NCBI RefSeq assembly: GCF_040829825.1
Contig: NZ_JBFOLH010000016.1
Source: Leadbetterella sp040829825
GTDB taxonomy: Bacteria; Bacteroidota; Bacteroidia; Cytophagales; Spirosomataceae
Reading direction: 5' to 3' (one strand)
Length of the DNA stretch: 64,000 bases
Under the pieces are notes generated by a model, which did no database searches, was not told where the DNA came from, and worked only from the letters and a program-made list of their open reading frames with translations. Shown one piece after another: positions 43,932-51,295 of the stretch; the stretch's first letter is position 1; every line of letters starts with the position of its first letter. The position numbers and the translations under genes are program-made.

Positions 43932-45137
43932 TTAAAGTAATGGGCGTATTTCACCGGTTTTTGTTTTGCCCGCCCCAATAAACAAAACACCCGATTTCTT
44001 TTTCACATAGCCATAAATCTTCCTCCCAAGTAAAATATAGAAGGTAAGAATCAGAAGAAACTTACGGTTAAGTGTTCCCTCATCCCAATTTCCCCCTAAG
44101 GCTTTTTGAATAAAGTAATAAACTGTTTCAGGAAATTCTATAATCTCAATTCTATAATTAATGAATATTGCCCCCATAAAGAGAAAAAGAAATACAGAAT
44201 TAATAAACCCGTAAATAAACAATCCGACCTCCTGCCTTACAAGACCCCTCCTTTTCCCGAACTCCTTTAAGGTTTTTAGTAAAACCTTCTTGGATTTTAA
44301 TCTCAAATTTGGCGTATTACTTAGATCAGAAAGTACCCAATACCCGTCAAATCTCACAAAAGGGTTTAACTCAAAGATTACAAAAATCGCTATAGTAATA
44401 GCTACTAAATAGAGTCTCATATCTCTCGTAAACCAAAATATGATCAATAAAATTGAACTGTATATAAGTTCATTAAATATTCCTCCCAGATTAGCTATCA
44501 CCCGACGCTCTTTATTGGCTAACCAAATGTTACTAATATCGGCATACATCACCGGCATAATAAAATAAAACCCAAACCCTATACCTCCGTGTTTTACACC
44601 ACTGTTTTGACAGGCTGCTATATGTCCTACTTCATGCACCAACATAGTAAAGTAAAAAAGCACAGCTATACTTCCTAAACCTGAAACCTCAATACTGGAA
44701 GTGGTAGCTGGATCTAAAAAAGCCATGCACGCTATAAATAGAACACATAGTAACCCAGCTTTCCAGAAATATTTCGGGGTGTATAACCATGAGACAGGTT
44801 TTGCGAGGATTGAAGCCCATTCTGGGTTTATTAACTGTATTTTCAACTTCAGGTATTGATTTTTCATGTCCGGTCGCTCCACTTTAAAATCATCTTTCAG
44901 CAAACCATACCCTCCGAAAACTGTAGCTATGTGTGTTTTGAAATCTTCCATGTTAAGACTCCACATATACATAGTGTTAAACCTGATGAGTGCATTTTCG
45001 TAAGTTTCAGTTTCCTGTAATATCCTGTACAGCTCAAACGATTTTTCATTCAAAAGAATATTCCGCTCTGCTCCGGTATGAAGTACCCATTTCCCGTTTC
45101 CCCACGCATGAGCCGTTATATTTTCATTTACCAGCAT
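43932..45137 (-). CDS. PqqD-like domain fused to M50 (site-2-type) membrane metallopeptidase
   Basis: A 401-residue polytopic protein. Residues ~5-85 resemble a PqqD/RiPP-recognition element: WVLHTGAERNILLNEKSFEL and an ending GGYGLLKDD. The rest is an M50 peptidase with zinc site HEVGH (168-172) in TM DNA-encoded context FYFTMLVHEVGHIAACQNSG, and the third ligand in NPFVRFDGYW (D264). Six or more TM helices follow. All catalytic residues appear present. The TGATG overlap with the upstream gene couples translation. Similar proteins in peptide-product clusters are thought to cleave or export the modified peptide at the membrane. Confidence 0.8.
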   Translation of the reverse strand: MLVNENITAHAWGNGKWVLHTGAERNILLNEKSFELYRILQETETYENALIRFNTMYMWSLNMEDFKTHIATVFGGYGLLKDDFKVERPDMKNQYLKLKIQLINPEWASILAKPVSWLYTPKYFWKAGLLCVLFIACMAFLDPATTSSIEVSGLGSIAVLFYFTMLVHEVGHIAACQNSGVKHGGIGFGFYFIMPVMYADISNIWLANKERRVIANLGGIFNELIYSSILLIIFWFTRDMRLYLVAITIAIFVIFELNPFVRFDGYWVLSDLSNTPNLRLKSKKVLLKTLKEFGKRRGLVRQEVGLFIYGFINSVFLFLFMGAIFINYRIEIIEFPETVYYFIQKALGGNWDEGTLNRKFLLILTFYILLGRKIYGYVKKKSGVLFIGAGKTKTGEIRPLL

Positions 45138-46978
45138 CAGATTAAGGAATTATAAGTGCATAAACAGTTGATTACCGTAGCTGTCGTAAAGACCCGGTTA
45201 TGATCATCTGTAACACAATTCACTCCGAAAGAACTGCTCCTCCAGTTAGTTACTACTTCGGGGTCATGAATATCTGTTGCCGGAATTTGCAATATCCGAT
45301 CAGTTATCCAACTGCCGTCTGTAGCCTGGTTTCCCAATAGCCAATTTATCCCATTCTCAATCGTATCAGCATATTGTCCTGAATCATAAGACAACAAAGC
45401 TTTTAAAGCTAGTGCTGTATAAAAAGCATTGGGTTTGCCGGTAAATGGGTTTATCCAGCTTCCGTCTGTTTCTTGTATATTTCGAAGAAAGTCTGCCCCT
45501 TTCCTCGCCAGTTCATTATCATTTTTCACCATGGCAAGTACAGCAAAAGCAGTAGCATAGACCGGGCTGGTCCACCAATATGAGCTCCATGAACCATTTT
45601 CATTCATTCTCTTTTTCAGGAAAGTTAATGTCTGACCTAATTTGGGGTGACTCTTCAGCCTAAGAACGTAAGCGGCAGCGGCGGCGACACAATTTTGAGG
45701 GCTCAGCCAGGCATGTACAGAAATATCTTCAGACAGTTTTAAACGTTTTCTCAACAACTTTTCCTCGTTATAAGTAATCCAACCTCCACTAATTGTAAAG
45801 AACTGTTCCCATTTATGTAATAAACAACTGTCGCCTAACCCGTAATAGTTTAACAAACCAATAATAAAAGTAGTAGAGTCTCCATCCTGAAAAATACTTT
45901 GATTATATGACAAAAAGTTTTCCGGATTTTCTTTTATCACTTCAATAACCTTTTTAACGGATGGATCATCCCTGAAATGTTCAGCCAATTGCATACCCAC
46001 ATATCCTGTTATCCAGGCTTTTCCTTCCCCCGCACTTGTCATAAAATCAGACCAAGAGGCATCCCTGTTCTGGTTCTTCCAGATATATTCTAATCCGAGA
46101 TCAACTGCTTTACAAAGAGAGTTGCCCTCTATTATAAGGTTGCTTTTCGTTGATTTAGTCTTTGTTTTTTCAAATAGGTAGGTAACCTCATTTAAGTAGA
46201 ATTCAGCATTTGCTATCTGTTCTTTTATATACTTCCCTAAGCCGAAAAGATGAAGGGTATCCGTAATTTTTACAGCTTCCTGATAATGGGCAATTGCTTT
46301 TTGTATATTCTGTTCTGCAATGCCGGACAGGAAAAGGTATTTATATAAGTCTGCAGGTTCTTTTACTTCAATTGATCTTTCCAGTAGAAATTCTCTTATC
46401 TGCGACTGGGGATATGTCCATTGATTTTCGTGAATATCTTTTTTAAAATCACTTATGTCATCAAGATATTGAAAAGCAATATGAATTTCATTAATACTTT
46501 TTATAAGTATTTCCTCGTATTGGGTATTCTTAGCCAGTTCCTGTAATGAGTAAACTGCATTATGGCACATTACGGACTTACCAATTGCAATTTTCAGGAA
46601 AAGACGCTCATCCATTACGGGCTTTTTATTTGAGATAACCTTCTCATATACAATCGCCTTAAAATAATGATTCTTTGACTCTTCAAATTTCCTCCAAAAA
46701 TCACTTTGAGGAGGATATAGTAAAGATAATTGCTGAATAGCCCATTCAAGGTCTTTTACGGCATGGAGAAAATTAGTAAAACGGAAATGTTTAGGTTCAA
46801 TATTCTCATGGTCTATAAAAGTATCCAGGCTTAACAAAAAAGAAAAGTACTTGTAAGAAGCCCCACTCAACAAATTTACCTTCTCCTGATCTATATTCTT
46901 ATAGAGATCAGAAAGCATAGGAATCAGCTCAATATAGAAGCGATGTTCCCTGGGAAGTTTTGTAGTGTTAATCATCAT
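45137..46978 (-). CDS. class-1 isoprenoid-synthase-like plus squalene/terpene-cyclase-like fusion
   Basis: A 613-residue soluble protein with two parts. The N-terminal ~270 residues are helical, with the aspartate-rich stretch YLDDISDFKKD (172-181) like the second DDxxD of polyprenyl synthases; the first Asp-rich motif is poor (LDTFIDHEN, 51-59). The C-terminal half has alpha/alpha-barrel repeats with QW-like motifs (NRDASWSDF, NGSWSSYWW, DGSWINPF, TDGSWITD). At 365-369 DGDST stands where class II cyclases have DxDD. First gene of the five-gene operon; no exact promoter match in the 166-bp gap above. It could make or attach a terpenoid, or be a repurposed fold acting on the peptide. Confidence 0.7.
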   Translation of the reverse strand: MMINTTKLPREHRFYIELIPMLSDLYKNIDQEKVNLLSGASYKYFSFLLSLDTFIDHENIEPKHFRFTNFLHAVKDLEWAIQQLSLLYPPQSDFWRKFEESKNHYFKAIVYEKVISNKKPVMDERLFLKIAIGKSVMCHNAVYSLQELAKNTQYEEILIKSINEIHIAFQYLDDISDFKKDIHENQWTYPQSQIREFLLERSIEVKEPADLYKYLFLSGIAEQNIQKAIAHYQEAVKITDTLHLFGLGKYIKEQIANAEFYLNEVTYLFEKTKTKSTKSNLIIEGNSLCKAVDLGLEYIWKNQNRDASWSDFMTSAGEGKAWITGYVGMQLAEHFRDDPSVKKVIEVIKENPENFLSYNQSIFQDGDSTTFIIGLLNYYGLGDSCLLHKWEQFFTISGGWITYNEEKLLRKRLKLSEDISVHAWLSPQNCVAAAAAYVLRLKSHPKLGQTLTFLKKRMNENGSWSSYWWTSPVYATAFAVLAMVKNDNELARKGADFLRNIQETDGSWINPFTGKPNAFYTALALKALLSYDSGQYADTIENGINWLLGNQATDGSWITDRILQIPATDIHDPEVVTNWRSSSFGVNCVTDDHNRVFTTATVINCLCTYNSLI

Positions 46979-47144
46979 TCCTAATCGTTCATCTTCATAA
47001 CATAAACCATTACAAAGTTCGGGTGTTCCTATTTCCCCCCTCTGAACCTGGATTCAAAAACAGATTATCTATAATTAGAAAATCACTGAATTCTGATTCA
47101 AAGTATAATGAATCTAAATTAAAAATGACACTACATGCTTATTA

Positions 47145-47726
47145 TTAACCCCTTGCCCCTCTTCCCCTTCTCACCTTGCTTAGGGTTTGAGGGGTGATAT
47201 TCAAAAAGGAAGCGATATAACCCAACGGTATCCGGTTCCGTAGTTCGGGATGAAGACGTTCAAAAACTTCCAATCTTTCTTCAGGCTTTCTAAGCCGTAA
47301 TAATTCTGTGCGTTTTTCTGCTCTGATAAGTGCCTGTTCCAGCATATTCCGGGTAAAATGTTCAAGTCCAGGAATTTTGCTGCACCAATACTCCAGATCA
47401 TCCTTTTTCAGAGTGATCAAAACGCAATCTTCCAGTACCTCTACTATCCTGTTCGATGGGGCTACACTAAGAAAACTCAGAGTAGAATAGAAAAAGGTAT
47501 TTTCCGTCACTATTTGGGTGGTCAATTCTTCACCAGTCTGTTCCCGGATAAAAAATTCACGAAGCACCCCGGCTTTGACAAAGTAGATTTTATCAGCAAT
47601 ATCCCCCGGCTGAAGCAAAATACTGCCTTTGGAATATATTGCTTTTCTTAACACCGTGGATATCTGATGAAGTATTTCAGGTTCCGGTTGTACATAGGGC
47701 TCAAGTAGTGTTAATAATGAGTTCAT
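47145..47726 (-). CDS. Crp/Fnr-family transcriptional regulator
   Basis: A 193-residue regulator with a cyclic-nucleotide-binding-like beta-roll (YSKGSILLQPGDIADKIYFV then KAGVLREFF, residues ~33-60). A long dimer helix and a short C-terminal helix-turn-helix (IPLGYIASFLNITPQTLSKV) follow. No Fe-S cysteine cluster. The start codon lies inside the 222-bp repeat at 47720-47941, which gives it the same promoter and leader as the GLPGLI gene. It is upstream of the RiPP-like operon, same strand, separated by 166 bp, so it may regulate that operon. Ligand unknown. Confidence 0.88.
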   Translation of the reverse strand: MNSLLTLLEPYVQPEPEILHQISTVLRKAIYSKGSILLQPGDIADKIYFVKAGVLREFFIREQTGEELTTQIVTENTFFYSTLSFLSVAPSNRIVEVLEDCVLITLKKDDLEYWCSKIPGLEHFTRNMLEQALIRAEKRTELLRLRKPEERLEVFERLHPELRNRIPLGYIASFLNITPQTLSKVRRGRGARG

Positions 47727-47941
47727 ACAGGATTCTGTTTATCGTGTCGAGTATCGTTTTTAAATGGGTGTGTTATGTCAAATCAATGACGGTACAAAGG
47801 TAAAAACCAAAAACATACAAAAACACCCGTGAAAACACGGTATTTTTATCCGTATTTCTACGTAATCAAGCAGTTAAAAAGCCATTATACCCTACCCCGA
47901 AGACGTTTGACCGGTAGGCCGGCCGGTCGGAGATATACATA
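47720..47941. repeat. promoter-carrying direct repeat, copy 2
   Basis: Counterpart of 40373-40596. It contains the minus-strand -7 element TACCTTTG (47795-47802) and ends on the regulator's ATG. Together with copy 1 it brackets 40.4-47.9 kb. The outer end (TTGACCGGTAGGCCGGCCGG) is GC-rich, unlike the AT-rich interior. Confidence 0.85.
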
Positions 47942-47948
47942 ACCCCAT

Positions 47949-47974
47949 AAAAAAAGGTCACCAAAATGGTGACC
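47949..47974 (-). terminator. intrinsic terminator of the M28 peptidase gene
   Basis: Perfect 7-bp stem GGTCACC / GGTGACC (47956-47962 and 47968-47974) with a 5-nt loop; on the minus strand it is followed by TTTTTTT. It lies between the M28 gene and the repeat. The rest of the 47727-48029 gap holds only the repeat. Confidence 0.85.
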
Positions 47975-48029
47975 AATTTCTGATTCAATTAAACAACTAG
48001 ATTTTGTAACTATGTCGGCTAAGCCTCTA

Positions 48030-49577
48030 TTATTTCTTCGCTTTTCTTGGAATTTTCTGGTCGCGCTGGGCCGTATGGTAAACAAATGACGCAACAATGG
48101 TGGCCGCCTGCTTCAGATCATCCGGGTACAGGTGATCGTAGGTGTCCATATTGGTATGGTGCGTACGGGTGCTGTATTCCAGGGGATCCTGGATAAACTG
48201 GAAGCCCGGAATGCCCACCCGGTCAAACGAGAGGTGGTCTGTACCGCCCGTATTGTTGATGGTCACCGTTTTGGCGTCAAGGTCGTGAAAAGGCTCCAGC
48301 CATTTGGTAAATATCGGGCGGGCCGCTTCATTCTCCTGCAGGTAAATGCCCCTGATCTTACCGCTACCGTTATCCAGGTTGTAGTAGGCAGAGATTTTAT
48401 CTCCTGCCGCATTGCTCCATTGCTTAACGGTGTCGCTCAGGTGATTTTTTACATAATTTCTTGAACCGTGAAGTCCCTGCTCTTCCGCGCTCCACAGGGC
48501 CAGGCGAATGGTTCTTTTCGGTTTCAGTCCGCTGGCTTTCAATATCCGCATGGCTTCCATCATGACCGAAGAACCCGCTGCGTTGTCAGTAGCGCCGGTG
48601 CCGGTATGCCACGAGTCAAGGTGGGCGCCCAGCATCACCACTTCGTCTTTCAGCTTCGGATCCGTTCCTTTGATCTCGGCCAGCACATTGTACCCTTTCA
48701 GGTCATCGGTATGGAATTTGCTTTTTACTTCCAGCTCCATCTTCACCGGTATACCCGCTTTGGCCAGGCGAACAATTGTCAGGTAGTCTTCGGTAGACAT
48801 CACCATATCCAGCATGTTTTCAGGATCTGACGCCTTATAAGAACCGCCGCCCTGCACAAACAGGGTGCCGTCTTTGCCCCTGGCATTGATGCTTATAAAG
48901 GTGATGGCACCTTCTGCATGGGCCATTTCCTTGGTTTTATTGGACACATAGGAAGCCCGGCGCATATTGGCGATCATTTCCCTGAATTCGGCATTGTCTC
49001 TTCCGCCCTGTCCGCCTCTTGCCTGGATCTCGGCTTTAGCCATTTTTTCAAGCTCTTCGTCGGTATATCTTCTTACATCCGGATTGAAGCCCGAAGGAAG
49101 CTTGGCGTCGCTGTACAGCAGCACCACTTTGTTATTGAATTTCCCCCTGTATTGCATGAGGGCGGTGGTATCCTGCTCATCTACCAGCAGAACTTCTGCC
49201 TGGCGCAGGCCGTTGCTGCCGGCTGTCCATACCTTAGGCAGGGCCAGGATCGGCTTATAGTAAGGCGCGGTCATGGCCACGTAACATTTCTCCAGCTCCC
49301 AGCCTTTTCCGAATTCTCCCCAGGGTTCCAGCTGAACATTTTCAAGGCCCCATTCTTTCAGCGTGGCCTGCGCATATTTTGCGGCACGCATAAAACCGGG
49401 TGAGCCCTGCAGCCTCGGACCGCTGACATCGGTCAGGTTAAAAGCGATATCCATCACTTTGGAGTTTTCAAGACCTTCCTTCCGGAATTTCTTAACCGCC
49501 TCCTCATCCACCTTGTCCTGTGCCGTTACCGCCCAGCCCAGGCTCATCAGTACTACAAATGATAAAATTCTCCTCAT
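48030..49577 (-). CDS. secreted M28 family zinc aminopeptidase/carboxypeptidase-like protein
   Basis: Start at ATG 49577 (MRRILSFVVLMSLGWAVTAQ), a clear signal peptide; 24 upstream in-frame codons are rejected. The 515-residue protein has a PA-like insert (VLLVDEQDTTALMQYRGKF) and the M28 dizinc site: GAHLDSWHTG, ATDNAAGSSVMMEA, the glutamate pair WSAEEQGLHGS, NLDNGSG, and the late histidine RTHHTNMDTYDHL. It probably trims peptides in the periplasm. Monocistronic, with its own terminator. Composition returns to the GC-richer host type here. Confidence 0.92.
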   Translation of the reverse strand: MRRILSFVVLMSLGWAVTAQDKVDEEAVKKFRKEGLENSKVMDIAFNLTDVSGPRLQGSPGFMRAAKYAQATLKEWGLENVQLEPWGEFGKGWELEKCYVAMTAPYYKPILALPKVWTAGSNGLRQAEVLLVDEQDTTALMQYRGKFNNKVVLLYSDAKLPSGFNPDVRRYTDEELEKMAKAEIQARGGQGGRDNAEFREMIANMRRASYVSNKTKEMAHAEGAITFISINARGKDGTLFVQGGGSYKASDPENMLDMVMSTEDYLTIVRLAKAGIPVKMELEVKSKFHTDDLKGYNVLAEIKGTDPKLKDEVVMLGAHLDSWHTGTGATDNAAGSSVMMEAMRILKASGLKPKRTIRLALWSAEEQGLHGSRNYVKNHLSDTVKQWSNAAGDKISAYYNLDNGSGKIRGIYLQENEAARPIFTKWLEPFHDLDAKTVTINNTGGTDHLSFDRVGIPGFQFIQDPLEYSTRTHHTNMDTYDHLYPDDLKQAATIVASFVYHTAQRDQKIPRKAKK

Positions 49578-49753
49578 TGTCTTATTAGTATTGTTACGAA
49601 ATAAATGCAGTTTAAATATAGTAACTGATTTCCGGTAGTTGACCTGCATTGCGATTATCCGCTGGATTATGAAGATTAATGCCTGTTTTCAGCCGACTAA
49701 AAAAGCCGGTCTGCAGCTATGCCCCCTAAAAGGCTGTCAAACAGGTTCTGATT

Positions 49754-50398
49754 TCAGAATGCAAACCAGACAGAAAGAAAATGCAGGATGGCGGCAGCCA
49801 GCACAAAAAGGTGCCAGATAAAATGATTGTACTGCCAGGAGCGGACCTGGTAAAACAGCACACCGAAAAGATAAAGCAGCCCGCCACCCACCAGGAGGTA
49901 GAGCGATACCGGCGGCAGGCCCGACCAGAATTTTTCTCCCATTGCCAGCACCATTACGCCCAACCCGATGTAAACCAGGCTTGATAACAGCCTGAACCGG
50001 CCGGTAAACAGTACTTTGTTGATTATGCCCGCCACAATAACGATCCACTGCACCACCAGCAGCCACCTGGCCCTGACGGGGTCAGCGTGCAGTATGACCA
50101 GCGGCAGGTAGGTGCCGCCTATGAGCAGGAAAATGCTGATATGATCAAATATGCGAAGCACCGATTTGGCCAGGGGGTTCTCAGTGGCATGGTAGAGGGT
50201 GGAAAAGGTAAAAACCATCAGCAGGCCGAAGACATAAAAGCTTACTGCCGGTACCAGGTAGGGAACCTGGCTTTCGTACGCTTTCAGAAACAGCAGGGGC
50301 GAGAACGCCAGGATCAGGATAATGCCTATCCCGTGCGATAACGCATTGGCTAGCTCGGTCTTCAGGTGTCTCTCGTTTTCCACTCGCTTATATTTCAA
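49754..50398 (-). CDS. trhA: hemolysin III family membrane protein (YqfA/TrhA-like)
   Basis: A 214-residue seven-TM protein of the PAQR/hemolysin-III superfamily. Conserved elements: LANALSHGIGIILILA, TFSTLYHATENPLAKSVLRI, FDHISIFLLIGGTYLP, and the last helices RSWQYNHFIWHLFVLAAAIL. Histidines and an aspartate in these places form a metal site in the superfamily. Bacterial members influence membrane lipid homeostasis; the hemolysin name is historical. Its start overlaps the argB stop by 11 bases, so it is translated from the argB message. Confidence 0.88.
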   Translation of the reverse strand: MKYKRVENERHLKTELANALSHGIGIILILAFSPLLFLKAYESQVPYLVPAVSFYVFGLLMVFTFSTLYHATENPLAKSVLRIFDHISIFLLIGGTYLPLVILHADPVRARWLLVVQWIVIVAGIINKVLFTGRFRLLSSLVYIGLGVMVLAMGEKFWSGLPPVSLYLLVGGGLLYLFGVLFYQVRSWQYNHFIWHLFVLAAAILHFLSVWFAF

Positions 50399-51161
50399 TG
50401 GTCGTTCCGGCCGAACCTTCTACGGCTTCGGCCAGGTCATCTGCATCACAGATAATTACCTTTCTTACCCCGGCCCGTATGGCGGCAAAGGCGTTGTCAA
50501 GCTTGGGGATCATGCCGTCATAAATGATCCCTTCACTTTTGTATTGCTCATAGGTTTCCGGGGTCAGGCGGGAGATCACCGAATCATCGTCAGCGGCATC
50601 TTTCAATACCCCTTTTTTCTCAAAACAATACACCAGGTTCACGGCTTCTCCCCTGCTGAGCGCCCGGGCTATTTCAGAGGCCTGGGTGTCGGCATTGGTG
50701 TTCAGGATATCGCCGCCGGCATCAAACGTCAGCGGGGCAAACACGGGGGAAAGCCCGTTTTGCAGCAACAGGGTTATAAACGGCACATTGACCTTCTCCA
50801 CATCGCCCACATAGCCGTAATCAATGGTTTTTACGGGCCGTTTGTGCGAGAGGATAGCGGCGCCGTCAGCCCCTGTCAGGCCAATGGCATTGCAGCCCAG
50901 GCTCTGGAGCCCGGCCACCATCCGCTTGTTCACCAGGCCGCCGTAAACCATGGTCACCACGTCACGCATGGGGGCGTCGGTGATCCTTCTTCCTTCGGTC
51001 ATCCGGCTTTCAATGCCCAGCTCTCCGGCCACTCTTGTGGCAATCTTGCCACCTCCGTGTACCAGGATCTTTTTGCCCGGGAGCCGCGAAAACCGGTACA
51101 GGAAACCGGCCAGCTTCTCAGCGTCATCAATTACATTGCCCCCTATTTTAACAATATTCAT
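50388..51161 (-). CDS. argB: acetylglutamate kinase (ArgB)
   Basis: Phosphorylates N-acetyl- (or, in some Bacteroidota, N-succinyl-) glutamate in arginine synthesis. The start at ATG 51161 gives MNIVKIGGNVIDDAEKL; the upstream extension is rejected. The amino-acid-kinase fold shows the nucleotide site KILVHGGGK, SRMTEGRRITD, the substrate segment NTNADTQASEIARAL, and YDGMIPKLDNAFAAIRAG. At 257 residues it is compact. No other arginine genes are next to it. It is divergent from a TonB receptor gene across a region with a strong double palindrome. Confidence 0.92.
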   Translation of the reverse strand: MNIVKIGGNVIDDAEKLAGFLYRFSRLPGKKILVHGGGKIATRVAGELGIESRMTEGRRITDAPMRDVVTMVYGGLVNKRMVAGLQSLGCNAIGLTGADGAAILSHKRPVKTIDYGYVGDVEKVNVPFITLLLQNGLSPVFAPLTFDAGGDILNTNADTQASEIARALSRGEAVNLVYCFEKKGVLKDAADDDSVISRLTPETYEQYKSEGIIYDGMIPKLDNAFAAIRAGVRKVIICDADDLAEAVEGSAGTTIEI

Positions 51162-51207
51162 TACCTCAAAATTAGGCAAACCGGCCCTATTAAAGAAAAA
51201 TAACCTG

Positions 51208-51269
51208 AAATAAATCAACTGCAACGTTGTTGCAGTTGATTTATTTACTACTTTTGCAACGCTATTGCA
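51208..51269. promoter_or_regulatory. tandem palindromic operators (TGCAAC-N3-GTTGCA), candidate Zur/Fur-type sites
   Basis: Site 1, 51208-51246, is a perfect palindrome with 18-bp arms (core AACTGCAAC, gtt, GTTGCAGTT). Site 2, 51255-51269, reads TGCAAC, gct, ATTGCA with one mismatch to the same core. Their centres are 35 bp apart. They cover the promoter described next, so a bound repressor would block it. The binding protein is not encoded in the window; a Fur-family zinc regulator is my guess. Confidence 0.7.
51227..51256 (+). promoter_or_regulatory. promoter of the TonB receptor gene, embedded in the operators
   Basis: TTG (51227-51229), 19-bp spacer, TACTTTTG (51249-51256): a good Bacteroidota -33/-7 pair. 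The -33 lies in the centre of operator 1 and the -7 touches operator 2, the classic layout for repression. Transcription should start near 51263. Confidence 0.65.
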
Positions 51270-51295
51270 TTTTTAAAATCAGATACGTTACGTTT

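Noticed and set aside
51227..51295. Upstream extension of the TonB receptor from a TTG
   Set aside because: It would start inside the operator and upstream of the predicted transcription start; the signal peptide begins after 51296.
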